DNA of 64,000 bases from an uncultured Methanomassiliicoccales archaeon (GTDB taxonomy: Archaea; Thermoplasmatota; Thermoplasmata; Methanomassiliicoccales; Methanomethylophilaceae): contig CAKUXX010000006.1 of the NCBI GenBank assembly GCA_934702355.1, positions 92,169-156,168 on the forward strand, given 5' to 3'. This document shows positions 1 to 8,399 of this stretch, piece by piece; position 1 is the first letter of the stretch; each line of letters begins with the position of its first letter. The notes below the pieces were generated by a model. The model saw nothing but the letters and a program-made list of their open reading frames with translations, made no database searches and had not been told where the DNA came from. Position numbers and translations under genes: made by a program.

Positions 1-496
1 ACGGCGGCCGAAGAATGTTCGACCCCCCCCCCTTGCATCACGAGAGGGGAGGGCATAACGCTTCCCTGCCCTGAAACATAAATCTTAATTCTTTATATCT
101 TTATCCTAAGTTGGATGGGTCGCAGAGCCATTCGCCCATCTTGGAATACACTTGAGTAGTTGAATCATGTTTGGAAGAGGTTTCCTTCATGCATTTCGCT
201 CCGATGATGACTTGAGTACGTCAGCATCCTTTCGGATTACCCATAGGGCTATCCTGGGCATTGCCCCAGGCATTCGCTTCTTACTCTTTCCTACACCCTC
301 TGGGCCGTTTCTGCTCCTCACGGAGCCGATACCGCTTCGCGGAGTCCATAGGGGTTATCCTGTCCACTTTCGAGGAGGATCGGGCGGTTTAGGTGCCGTC
401 TTTGACCCGGGATTATCCATCTGTCCGCCGTTCAGCTCTCCAGCTTCACGGCCTGAATCCGTACATCCGGCAGTCCCGGTCCAGGATCAGATATCG
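1..496. other. non-coding stretch, possible structured RNA
   Basis: No convincing protein gene. The open frame at 167-532 has unbiased composition, no ribosome site and no family resemblance. An AT-rich block at about 82-110 contains a TATA-like TTTATATCT readable on either strand and is followed by about 370 bases of ordinary GC content. These contain a clean hairpin (CCTGGG/CCCAGG at about 253-270) and two near copies of CATAGGG(C/G)(T)TATCCTG at about 242 and 348. The layout fits a stand-alone RNA gene. I tried to match RNase P RNA and SRP RNA hallmarks and could not, so no identity is given. Confidence 0.35.
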
Positions 497-525
497 AAAA
501 AGGAGAGAAGGGCCCCGGAGGGCCC
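497..525 (-). terminator. intrinsic-type terminator of the lysine operon
   Basis: A perfect GGGCCC-CGGA-GGGCCC hairpin (510-525) is followed, on the minus strand, by a T-rich tract with five consecutive T (497-501). It sits 13 bases beyond the dapL stop and probably ends the lysine operon transcript. Confidence 0.7.
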
Positions 526-537
526 AAGATAAAAGTT

Positions 538-1701
538 TCACTCGTAGGAGCCGCGGGCCATCCTCTCGAGGGCTATCTTGATCCTCTCGACAGGTTCGGT
601 CACGGTCATCCTGATGTATCCGTCGGCGCTCTCGCCGAATCCGGAGCCGGGTGTGACGATGACACCGAGGTCCACCATCTTCTGCGTAAATTCAGCGGAG
701 GACTCTCCGCAGTCGAACCACACGTAGAAGGTTCCCTTGGGCATGTCCACCTTGTATCCGAGCTTGCGGAGTCCCTCGACGAGGACCTTCCTCCTCTCGG
801 CGTAGATGGCCATGTTATCGGAGATCTCCTTCGGGGTCTTGCCGTCGTCTCCGTAGAGCTCCAGCGCCCTGATCCCCGCCTTCTGGATGAAGATGGGTGC
901 TCCGGAGTCGATCTGTCCCTTGCACTTGGCGAGTCCGGCGACGAGGTCGGGGTGTCCGACGGCGAATCCGAGCCTGAACCCGGTCATGTTGAACGTCTTG
1001 GAGAAGGATCCGAACTCTATGCAGTTCGGGCCCGCCTCAAGCGCCGAGGGCGCCTTGTAGCCATCGTAGCACATCTCGGAGTATGCGGCATCGAAGCACA
1101 GGATGGTGTTGTTCTCCTGACACCAGGCGTAGACCTTCTTCAGGTAGTCCAGGTCGCATGTGGCCCCCGTGGGGTTGTTGGGGTAGTTCAGGTACAGCAT
1201 CCTGGTGTTCTTGGGGCACTCGTCCAGGTCCAGGAGCCAGTTGTTCTCGGCCCTCAGGGGGATCTTGACGCAGTTGGCCTCGTTGAAGAGGGTGGCGGCT
1301 CCGGAGTACACGGGGTATCCGGGGGAGGGCGCGATGATCGTCTCGCCCTCGTTCACGAAGGCCTGGGCGATGTTGAAGATACCCTCTTTCGATCCGATGG
1401 TGATGCACACCTGGGTGTCGGGGTCGATGTCCAGTCCGTACCTCTTCTTGTACCATGCGGCGACGGCGCACCTGAGGTCCCTCTCGCCCTTGGACGAGGA
1501 GTACTTCTGGTTGTTGTTGATCTTCGCCTCCCTGCACATCTCCTCGACGATGCAGTCGGGGCAGGGGAGGTCGGGGTCTCCGATCCCGAAGTCTATCATG
1601 TCCCACCCGGCGGCCCTCTTCTCTGCGGAGAGCTGCTCCAGCCTGACGAACAGGTAGGGCGGGATCTTCTGAAGTCTTTCAGCTTGCTCGAAAGTTGTCA
1701 T
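538..1701 (-). CDS. dapL: LL-diaminopimelate aminotransferase
   Basis: A 387-residue class I/II PLP aminotransferase, the usual family length. It would convert tetrahydrodipicolinate plus glutamate directly to LL-diaminopimelate, bypassing the succinylase/acetylase branch of lysine synthesis. Visible landmarks are GSKEG near residue 103, NYPNNPTGA near 172, and SFSKTFNMTG with the PLP lysine at about 235. The assignment to DapL rather than another aminotransferase rests largely on context: it is the last gene of a minus-strand run with dapF, lysA, lysC and dapA, lying 6 bases after dapF. It stops with TGA, 13 bases before a hairpin terminator. Confidence 0.9.
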   Translation of the reverse strand: MTTFEQAERLQKIPPYLFVRLEQLSAEKRAAGWDMIDFGIGDPDLPCPDCIVEEMCREAKINNNQKYSSSKGERDLRCAVAAWYKKRYGLDIDPDTQVCITIGSKEGIFNIAQAFVNEGETIIAPSPGYPVYSGAATLFNEANCVKIPLRAENNWLLDLDECPKNTRMLYLNYPNNPTGATCDLDYLKKVYAWCQENNTILCFDAAYSEMCYDGYKAPSALEAGPNCIEFGSFSKTFNMTGFRLGFAVGHPDLVAGLAKCKGQIDSGAPIFIQKAGIRALELYGDDGKTPKEISDNMAIYAERRKVLVEGLRKLGYKVDMPKGTFYVWFDCGESSAEFTQKMVDLGVIVTPGSGFGESADGYIRMTVTEPVERIKIALERMARGSYE

Positions 1702-1707
1702 ATGTAT

Positions 1708-2535
1708 TCACTCCGTTTCGCCCTGGAAGACCAGCTTTGCGGGTCCTTCCATGAGCACGTATCTGAGGTCCTTGTCGACCGTGATCCTGAGCCATCCGCC
1801 GGGAAGGTGGACGTCGATGGGTTTGTCGAACGGAACGAGTCCGTTCAGTGCAGCGGCTGTCGTGCTGGCGCATGCGCCGGTGCCGCAGGCGAGGGTCCAC
1901 GCTGCTCCGCGCTCGTAGACGCGTATCAGTATTCTCCCGTCCTCGACCCTGCAGAACTCCACGTTGGTCTTGCGGGGGAAGAAGCTGTGCTTCTCGAGTA
2001 TGGGTCCGAGTCTGTCTATGGTGGCGTCGTCCATCTCGGTGAACGTGATGAAATGGGGGTTGCCCATGGAGACCGCGTTGGCCCTGAAGCTCACGCCGTC
2101 CGCCTCGAACGGCTGGTCTATGAACCTTCCGTCATGGTCTATGGGGACCTGCCTTCCGTCCAGGATGGGAGCTCCCATGTTGATCGTGACGGTGAACACC
2201 TCTCCGTCGAGGACCGTGACCGTGGCCTCCAGATCGCCGGCCATGGTGTGTACCGTGAACTTCTCCTTGTCCACGATGCCGTTGTCGTAGGCGTACTTGG
2301 CGACGCATCTGATGCCGTTGCCGCACATCTCCGCTTCGGATCCGTCGGCGTTGATGATCCTCATGGTTATGTCGGTGCCCTCGCCCGGAAGGACGTACAG
2401 GACCCCGTCGGCGCCGATTCCGAAGTGGCGGTCGCAGGCGCGTGCGCACCATACCGGGTCGGGCTCCATCATCCCGTCCGTGCCGTCCAGGAGGATGAAG
2501 TCGTTTCCGATGCCCTGGTATTTCCAGAATCTCAT
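1708..2535 (-). CDS. dapF: diaminopimelate epimerase
   Basis: A 275-residue epimerase interconverting LL- and meso-diaminopimelate. Both halves of the family's two-cysteine acid/base pair are visible: Cys71 in CGNGIRC and Cys217 in ACGTGAC. The start is the ATG that overlaps the lysA stop as ATGA. The open frame continues upstream to 2889, but that part is the shadow of lysA. With DapL upstream in the pathway and LysA downstream, it supplies meso-DAP for decarboxylation to lysine. Archaea lack murein, so lysine is the expected end product. Confidence 0.95.
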   Translation of the reverse strand: MRFWKYQGIGNDFILLDGTDGMMEPDPVWCARACDRHFGIGADGVLYVLPGEGTDITMRIINADGSEAEMCGNGIRCVAKYAYDNGIVDKEKFTVHTMAGDLEATVTVLDGEVFTVTINMGAPILDGRQVPIDHDGRFIDQPFEADGVSFRANAVSMGNPHFITFTEMDDATIDRLGPILEKHSFFPRKTNVEFCRVEDGRILIRVYERGAAWTLACGTGACASTTAAALNGLVPFDKPIDVHLPGGWLRITVDKDLRYVLMEGPAKLVFQGETE

Positions 2536-3791
2536 CACTGCAGCCTCTCGGGGATGATCTGATGCCTCCACATCTCCTCGATCGTCTCGCGCTCGCGGAT
2601 GAGGTCGGCCTTTCCGTCGTTGACCAGGACCTCTGCGCAGAGGGGTCTGGAGTTGTAGTTGCTGGACATGGAGAATCCGTATGCGCCGGCGTTGTAGACG
2701 GCGATGATGTCCCCTTCCTTGGGGTCGGGCAGGACCCTGTCGTGGGCCAGGTAGTCGCCTGACTCGCAGATGGGACCGACGACGTCGTACTTGTCCGTGC
2801 AGGCCTTGCCGAACTTGTTGGCCACTGCCACATAGTGATACGAATCGTACATGGCGGGCCTGATGAGCGTGTTGAATCCCGCGTCGCATCCGACGTACTT
2901 CTTGGTGCCGGCGTCCTTCACGTCGTTGACCCTGGTGAGCAGGACGGTGCTGTCGCAGATGATGTACCTTCCGGGCTCCAGGATGAGGGTCTTGATGTCG
3001 GTCTCCTCCTGGATCATGTCGGTGAGGTTCATGGCCAGCTCGTTGACGTCCATCTCATCCTCCTGGGGCTTGTACGGGACGCCGATGCCGCCTCCCATGT
3101 CGATGAAGTCCAGGTCGATGCCTATGCCCTTGATCTCGTTGACGAGCTCGATGAGGACCTCCATCATGTCCATGAAGGGCTCGACGCTCTGTCCGCCGGA
3201 TCCGATGTGGGCGTGGATTCCCCTGATGTTGAATCCCAGGTCCTTTGCCCTGGCGTATGTGTTGATGACCTCGTCCAGGGGGATTCCGAACTTGGCTCCC
3301 TTGGAACCGGTGATGACCTTCGCGCTGTGTCCGGAGCCGACCCCGGGGGTGATCCTGAACGATACGTCGGAGCACGGGGCGATCTCGGCGAGCCTCTCCA
3401 TCTCGGAGATGGAATCGAGGTTGATCATAACTCCCAGGTCGGACACGGCCTTGAGCTCCTCGTTGCTCACGTTCACGCCGGTGTACATGATCCTGTCCGG
3501 GGTGTAACCGGCCTTCAGACAGGTCATGACCTCTCCGATGGACACTGCATCGATCCCGGAGCCTTCCTGCTCCAGGACCTTGAGGATCGCCATGTTGGTG
3601 TTCGCCTTGCAGGCGTAGTGGATCTTGGTGTCCATGTACCTGGAGAACGCTCCGTAGATGTTCCTGTAGTTCTCCCTGAGCCTCTGCTCATCGGTGACAT
3701 AGACGGGTGTGCCGAACTCGTCGGCGATCTCCACGGCGGACTTCCCGCCTATGATCATGACACCGTCCCTGCCTTCGAATTCCCTCATCAT
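2535..3791 (-). CDS. lysA: diaminopimelate decarboxylase
   Basis: A 418-residue fold-III PLP decarboxylase that converts meso-diaminopimelate to L-lysine. Motifs in order: YACKAN with the PLP lysine at about 62, HIGSGG, EPGRY near 290, and CESGDY, which contributes to the active site across the dimer. It overlaps its neighbours by four bases on both sides (ATGA with lysC and with dapF), indicating coupled translation. The start could be the first or the second Met. Confidence 0.95.
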   Translation of the reverse strand: MMREFEGRDGVMIIGGKSAVEIADEFGTPVYVTDEQRLRENYRNIYGAFSRYMDTKIHYACKANTNMAILKVLEQEGSGIDAVSIGEVMTCLKAGYTPDRIMYTGVNVSNEELKAVSDLGVMINLDSISEMERLAEIAPCSDVSFRITPGVGSGHSAKVITGSKGAKFGIPLDEVINTYARAKDLGFNIRGIHAHIGSGGQSVEPFMDMMEVLIELVNEIKGIGIDLDFIDMGGGIGVPYKPQEDEMDVNELAMNLTDMIQEETDIKTLILEPGRYIICDSTVLLTRVNDVKDAGTKKYVGCDAGFNTLIRPAMYDSYHYVAVANKFGKACTDKYDVVGPICESGDYLAHDRVLPDPKEGDIIAVYNAGAYGFSMSSNYNSRPLCAEVLVNDGKADLIRERETIEEMWRHQIIPERLQ

Positions 3792-5143
3792 TGTGCATCA
3801 CCTATGTACTTGTCATGGAGGATCTTCACCACGTCGATGACCTTGTTCATCGGGACGACGAAGTTCAGGGAGACATCGGATGCTCCCTCGGAGATCATCT
3901 CCACGTTGGCTTCGGCATCCTTCACGGCGGAGAATATGTCGCCGGAGACCCCGCACTTGTCCAGCAGGTTGTCGCCGACGGCGCATATGAGCGCGACGTT
4001 GTTCTTCACGTCGATCCTCTCGATGTCGCCTCCGCTGAGGCCGTTGAGCTGCTTGAGCGTGATCTTTACATCGTTGTTGTGGACGAGGAACGCCACTGTG
4101 GACAGGGATGTGGAGATGGAATAGATTATGACGTTGATCTCCGCGATCTTCTCGATGATCCTGGCGACCATCGCGGGCCTGTAGGCTATCTCGGCGGAGC
4201 TGATCGTGATGATGGACAGATCCGTCTTCGCGGCCACGGACCTGAGGAGTTCGTTCTTGGACTTCCTGAGGTGGTGGATCAGCGTTCCGGGCTCTTCCGG
4301 CTTGAAGGAGTTCTTGACCCTCAGCGGGATGTGCTTGAGCCTGACGGGCTCGATGGTCCTGGGGTGAAGGACCTTGGCTCCGAAGTATGCGAGCTCCGCC
4401 GCCTCTCCGAAGTTCATCTCGTCGATCTTCACGGCGTTCGGGATGATCCTGGGGTCGGCGGACATGAATCCGTCCACATCGGTCCAGATCTCCAGCATGT
4501 CGGCGTCGATCGCATTGGCGACGACCGCTGCGGAGTAGTCGGATCCTCCTCTGCCGAATGTGAGGGGCCTTCCCTGGCCGTCGATGCCGTAGAATCCGGT
4601 GACTATGGGGATTATGCCCATGGAGAGCAGGGGCTTGACCTTCATGGTCATGCCCGATGCGGTCTTCAGCAGGTCTGCGGAGCCGCTCATGGGCTGTCCG
4701 GCTGCTATGATGCCGGCGTCCTCGGATGTCAGGGCGACGGACTTGTAGCCCTTGGACTTCAGGACGCAGGAGAGGATCAGCGAGGAGAACCTCTCTCCCT
4801 GGGACACGACGGCGTCGCCGTAGAACGGGCTGTCCCTGTCCGCGCTGATGGCGGACCTGAGGCCGTTCAACCTCTTCTCGAACTCCGTGCGGAACTCCTC
4901 CAGGAACTCCCCTTCGAGGAGCTGCTCCGCAGTGGACATGTGCTTGTTGGCGAACTGCTCCAGCACCGTCTCGACGTCCGTCTGCGGGTTGTCCACGACG
5001 TTCACCAGGTAGTTGGTGATCCCCGACATAGCCGAAACGACGACTACCTTCTCGCCTTCCTTCTCGGCGATGATGTTCGATACCCTGTTCAGAGCCTCGG
5101 CGGATCCAACGCTGGTACCGCCGAACTTCATTACTGTGATCAT
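3788..5143 (-). CDS. lysC: aspartate kinase
   Basis: A 451-residue aspartokinase that phosphorylates aspartate at the head of the lysine/threonine/methionine branch. The N-terminus carries the kinase signature KFGGTSVG, and FGRGGSDYSA lies in the catalytic domain. The C-terminal ~150 residues have the pattern of two ACT domains, which usually bind lysine or threonine as feedback inhibitors. It is separated from dapA by 75 bases and overlaps lysA by 4. Aspartate-semialdehyde dehydrogenase and dapB are not in this operon and must be elsewhere. Confidence 0.93.
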   Translation of the reverse strand: MITVMKFGGTSVGSAEALNRVSNIIAEKEGEKVVVVSAMSGITNYLVNVVDNPQTDVETVLEQFANKHMSTAEQLLEGEFLEEFRTEFEKRLNGLRSAISADRDSPFYGDAVVSQGERFSSLILSCVLKSKGYKSVALTSEDAGIIAAGQPMSGSADLLKTASGMTMKVKPLLSMGIIPIVTGFYGIDGQGRPLTFGRGGSDYSAAVVANAIDADMLEIWTDVDGFMSADPRIIPNAVKIDEMNFGEAAELAYFGAKVLHPRTIEPVRLKHIPLRVKNSFKPEEPGTLIHHLRKSKNELLRSVAAKTDLSIITISSAEIAYRPAMVARIIEKIAEINVIIYSISTSLSTVAFLVHNNDVKITLKQLNGLSGGDIERIDVKNNVALICAVGDNLLDKCGVSGDIFSAVKDAEANVEMISEGASDVSLNFVVPMNKVIDVVKILHDKYIGDAQ

Positions 5144-5218
5144 TGTCTGAGCACCTCTAGATGATATGCGCCCCGCTCATGCGGACGGCGCGATGAGTTT
5201 CACTTTGTTTTCTCCCTT

Positions 5219-6091
5219 TCACTCGATCCCGAGTTCGTCGAGGACCGGGTCCAGGACTGCCTTTCCCTTGTCGGACAGAGGTGTCAGCGGGAGCCTGGGG
5301 CTTCCGTTGCCGTATCCCATCCTTCCCATGGCGTACTTGATCGGTATGGGGTTGGATTCGCAGAACAGCGCTCCGAAGAGCGGGAGGAGCTTGGCGTGTA
5401 TGCCCTTTGCATTCTCGAAGTCCTTCGAGAGTGCGTCCTTCACCATCTCGGACATGAGTCCGGGGCAGCAGTTGGACGCTACGGATATCACACCGTCGGC
5501 GCCCACGGACATGAGTGCGAGCGTCATGCCGTCGTCGCCGCTGAGGACGGAGAAGCCCTTGGGACGGCGGGCGATGATGTTCTGGATCTGGGCCACGTTT
5601 CCGCTGGCCTCCTTGACCCCGGCGATGCCCTCGAGCTCCGCCAGGCGGAGCGTGGTCTCGGCGGTTATGTTGGAACCTGTCCTTCCGGGGACGTTGTAGA
5701 CTATGATCGGGATGTCGACGGCCTCTTCGATGGACCTGTAATGCTGATAGATCCCTTCCTGGGTCGGTTTGACATAATAGGGGGATATGGAGAGGAGTCC
5801 GTCCGCTCCGAGGTCCTGGGCGTCCTTGCTCAGGATGATGGCCTCGGCAGTGCAGTTGCTTCCGGCGCCGGCGATGACCTTGGCCTTCCGGGCCTCGTCG
5901 ACGACGATCTCTATGACCTTCAGATGCTCGTTGTGGTTCAGCATGGCGGACTCGCCGGTGGAGCCGCAGGGTATGAGCATGTCCACTCCGTTGTCCTCCT
6001 GGAACCTGACAAGCCTCCTGAGTGCCTCCTCATCCACAGACCCGTCCTTCTTGAACGGGGTTATCAACGCAGTACCGATTCCTGTAAACAT
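5219..6091 (-). CDS. dapA: 4-hydroxy-tetrahydrodipicolinate synthase
   Basis: A 290-residue TIM-barrel lyase condensing pyruvate with aspartate semialdehyde, of standard length. The catalytic set is present: GSTGE with Thr45, YNVPGR with Tyr132, and GVKEASG with Schiff-base Lys160. It starts 3 bases after the stop of the Lrp-type regulator, so the two are probably co-transcribed from the promoter upstream of that regulator. Confidence 0.95.
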   Translation of the reverse strand: MFTGIGTALITPFKKDGSVDEEALRRLVRFQEDNGVDMLIPCGSTGESAMLNHNEHLKVIEIVVDEARKAKVIAGAGSNCTAEAIILSKDAQDLGADGLLSISPYYVKPTQEGIYQHYRSIEEAVDIPIIVYNVPGRTGSNITAETTLRLAELEGIAGVKEASGNVAQIQNIIARRPKGFSVLSGDDGMTLALMSVGADGVISVASNCCPGLMSEMVKDALSKDFENAKGIHAKLLPLFGALFCESNPIPIKYAMGRMGYGNGSPRLPLTPLSDKGKAVLDPVLDELGIE

Positions 6092-6094
6092 ATC

Positions 6095-6514
6095 TCACGC
6101 CTCCCCGAAATGCTCCTTCAATATCAGGCGGGTCCTCGTGCTGAGGATGTTGTCATAGCGCCTGACCCTTTCTATGATGTCGTTGAGGTGCTGCGAGGAT
6201 TCGACGTCGACGATCGCGATTATGTCCTGGTCACCGGTGACCTCGAATACCTCGGTCACTCCGGCGTATCCGGCCAGTTCCTTCGCGATGTCCTGTGTGT
6301 CGGTGTTCACATCGATACGGATCTCCACAAGGGCCTTGACGTTCCTGGAACTCGTCTTGATCGTGAATCCGCGGATTATACCCTCTTCGGTCATCCTGTG
6401 GACCCTGCTGCGGACGGTTCCCTCCGAAACGCCGAGTTGATTGGCAATCTCGACGAAAGGGCGTCTTGAATCCTTCTTCATTATCTCGATGATCCTCTTG
6501 TCAAGGTCGTCCAT
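6095..6514 (-). CDS. Lrp/AsnC-family transcription regulator, probably lysine-responsive
   Basis: A 139-residue protein with an N-terminal winged helix-turn-helix (about residues 1-60) and a C-terminal RAM/ligand domain (about 65-135, including GDQDIIAIV). This is the usual Lrp architecture. It is the first gene of the lysine operon, reminiscent of the lysine-binding LysM regulator of Sulfolobus. That it senses lysine is inference from position. A TATA box (TTTATATA on the minus strand, about 6566-6573) lies 50-60 bases upstream of the ATG, with an imperfect palindrome directly upstream of it. Confidence 0.88.
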   Translation of the reverse strand: MDDLDKRIIEIMKKDSRRPFVEIANQLGVSEGTVRSRVHRMTEEGIIRGFTIKTSSRNVKALVEIRIDVNTDTQDIAKELAGYAGVTEVFEVTGDQDIIAIVDVESSQHLNDIIERVRRYDNILSTRTRLILKEHFGEA

Positions 6515-6565
6515 ATTTAAACCTCCGGCACCTCTTCGGCTATACTCCCGAGCATTCTGATTTTA

Positions 6566-6590
6566 TTATATAAACTGTAGGAATCCGCAG
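6566..6590 (-). promoter_or_regulatory. promoter and candidate operator of the lysine operon
   Basis: On the minus strand a TATA box (TTTATATAAT) is preceded by an imperfect inverted repeat, read on the plus strand as CTGTAGGAATCCGCAG (6575-6590). The repeat covers the position of the B-recognition element, so a bound regulator would affect initiation directly. The GAATCCGCAG half is repeated 70 bases away. Confidence 0.6.
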
Positions 6591-6647
6591 AATCAGGGCG
6601 GATTCCATAGTATTCGTAGTAAAATGTTTGGAAAAGGTTTTTTCAAT

Positions 6648-6662
6648 CTGCGGAATCCGCAG
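6648..6662. promoter_or_regulatory. palindromic candidate operator
   Basis: CTGCGGAATCCGCAG is an inverted repeat with 7-bp arms around a single central base. It lies between the mscS stop (6669) and the lysine operon promoter and shares its half-site with 6575-6590. Lrp proteins bind paired sites of this kind. Which regulator uses it is inference. Confidence 0.5.
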
Positions 6663-6668
6663 ATATGT

Positions 6669-8285
6669 TCATTCAACGGGCGTTTCGTCGTCTTCGCGCT
6701 TCTTCCCGTCGCACGAACTGAGGATGTCGATCTGCAGCCTGTTGTACGGGATCTCGATGTTGTTGTCGAGGAAGAGCTTGTAGATGATCTCCCTGATCTG
6801 TCCGGCATAGTGGCTGCTGTTGTCGTAATCGTCGACGAAGCATGCGAGCCTGTACTCGATGCCGGAGTCCAGGAACTTGGTGAGCCTGGTGGAGGGCATG
6901 AGCACGGTGCCGTCCTTGACGACGTGGGGGTGCATCAGAGCGCCTTTGACCATGAGCTCCTTGGCCTTGCTGAGGTCTGCATCGTATGCCACATCCATGT
7001 AGATGAAGATCCTGGTGTTCTTGTCGTTCTTGGTGTAGTTGACCAGCGTGGCCGCGGTCACGGCGTTGTTGGGCATGGTGACGATCTGGTCGCCGTCCCA
7101 GTTCTCGAACTCGGTGTACATCAGGCGGACGTGGCGGACCTTGTATGTGGTGCCGCCGATGTTCACGAAATCGTCCTTCTTGAACGGCCTGGTCGCCAGC
7201 AGGACTATGCCGCTGAAGAACTGGCTGATGACCTGCTGGGCTCCGAATGTGATCCCCAGTGTGATGACTCCCGCACTGACCATTATTCCGGCGAGGTCCA
7301 CTCCGTACGCCGCGAGGATGATGGTGGCACCGACCACGCATATCACGAGCTTCCCGATCATCTTGAAGAGCGGGAGCAGGGAGGAATCGACGCCGTCCAC
7401 ATCGACGGTCTCGTCCAGACCCTTCAGCACCGTGCTGATTATGAAGATGTACACCTGCCAGGCGATCGCCGCTCCGATTATCACATAGAGGACGAGGGAC
7501 ATGTTGGACACCGCGCTCATGACCTCCGAGTTGGCGCCCACGATGGCAAGGCACTCGTTGGCCGCGACCACGAACATGAGCAGGGAGATCATCTTGGTGA
7601 GCTTGTGTGTGAGTTCCTTCTTCTCGTCCTTGCTCTTCTTGAATTTGACGATCCCTGCGAAGAGCGGGATGACGATTTCGCAGACGATGATCGTCGCGAC
7701 GATCCACAGGATGAGGGTGATGGCCGAGGTTACCCACTCGTTGTTGAACGGGTGAGGGAGGGTGTTGGGGATTATCCCGAAGAACTTGTTGAACGAGTCC
7801 GCCGAGCTGAATATGGATTCGACGTTGATTGTGTACGGGACGAGGATTGTGAACGAGTCCGCGCTTCCGCCGATCGCCGTGAGCTTGAGGACAAGACTGT
7901 CCTTCACCACTTCGTCATCGGCCATCTTGTCGGCTGTTATGGTGACCGTCAGGGTCGCGATGTCGCGTCCGTTGTCGTCCCCCGAGGGATACAACATGGA
8001 GTTCCTGGCGTTGTTCACGGAGATGTCCCCTTTGACGGAGACGTTCTCGCCGTTCACGGTCGCCATGGTCAGGTCGTAGTACCTGTCGGTGTTGTTCTTC
8101 ACATACAGCGTGGTGGTCTTCGACGACCCGCTTTCGATGTCGATCGAGAGGGAGTCGCCTCCGCCTCTGATCGTCACGTCGATGCCGTTCTGGGATATCG
8201 CATCCCCGTCATCGGAAAATGACAGCGGAACGGCAAGGACCATGAGCATCGCTACGAGTGCGAATGCGGCCATCTTGTTGTTCAT
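6669..8285 (-). CDS. MscS-family mechanosensitive channel with extracytoplasmic domain
   Basis: 538 residues. A signal peptide (about 1-28) precedes an Asn/Ser/Thr-rich beta-sandwich-like domain (about 30-155), four or five membrane helices (about 160-345) and the MscS pore/beta region. The pore motif GITFGAQQVISQFFSG is followed by RPFKKDDFVNIGG, typical of MscS. The protein presumably releases solutes under hypo-osmotic stress. The folded domain before the channel makes it longer than the ~280-residue canonical MscS. It is transcribed divergently from the prepilin peptidase, with its own TATA (GTTATATACC, about 8303-8312). Confidence 0.88.
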   Translation of the reverse strand: MNNKMAAFALVAMLMVLAVPLSFSDDGDAISQNGIDVTIRGGGDSLSIDIESGSSKTTTLYVKNNTDRYYDLTMATVNGENVSVKGDISVNNARNSMLYPSGDDNGRDIATLTVTITADKMADDEVVKDSLVLKLTAIGGSADSFTILVPYTINVESIFSSADSFNKFFGIIPNTLPHPFNNEWVTSAITLILWIVATIIVCEIVIPLFAGIVKFKKSKDEKKELTHKLTKMISLLMFVVAANECLAIVGANSEVMSAVSNMSLVLYVIIGAAIAWQVYIFIISTVLKGLDETVDVDGVDSSLLPLFKMIGKLVICVVGATIILAAYGVDLAGIMVSAGVITLGITFGAQQVISQFFSGIVLLATRPFKKDDFVNIGGTTYKVRHVRLMYTEFENWDGDQIVTMPNNAVTAATLVNYTKNDKNTRIFIYMDVAYDADLSKAKELMVKGALMHPHVVKDGTVLMPSTRLTKFLDSGIEYRLACFVDDYDNSSHYAGQIREIIYKLFLDNNIEIPYNRLQIDILSSCDGKKREDDETPVE

Positions 8286-8399
8286 GAGTGTGCTACATGG
8301 AGGTGGTATATAACGTAAATCAGAACTACTGCGTCGGAACGGTTGCGCAGTGTAACAGCAGGGGAATCTTTTATCATCATATCAGAAGCCCTCTGTGAC

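Noticed and set aside
61..496. RNase P RNA or SRP RNA
   Set aside because: I looked for the conserved RNase P core and the SRP GGAAGGAAGCAG-type loop on both strands and found neither convincingly; left as an unassigned candidate RNA.
167..532. 121-codon frame in the first non-coding stretch
   Set aside because: No ribosome site, no family resemblance, and it runs into the lysine-operon terminator; the DNA looks like structured RNA or spacer.
952..2562. 536-codon plus-strand frame opposite dapL/dapF
   Set aside because: Antisense shadow of strongly biased high-GC genes; composition is unnatural and no motif is present. The same applies to the long frames at 2835-4124, 3791-5164, 6624-8222, 17626-19242, 33085-34965, 42810-44132, 46841-47902 and 50486-52099.
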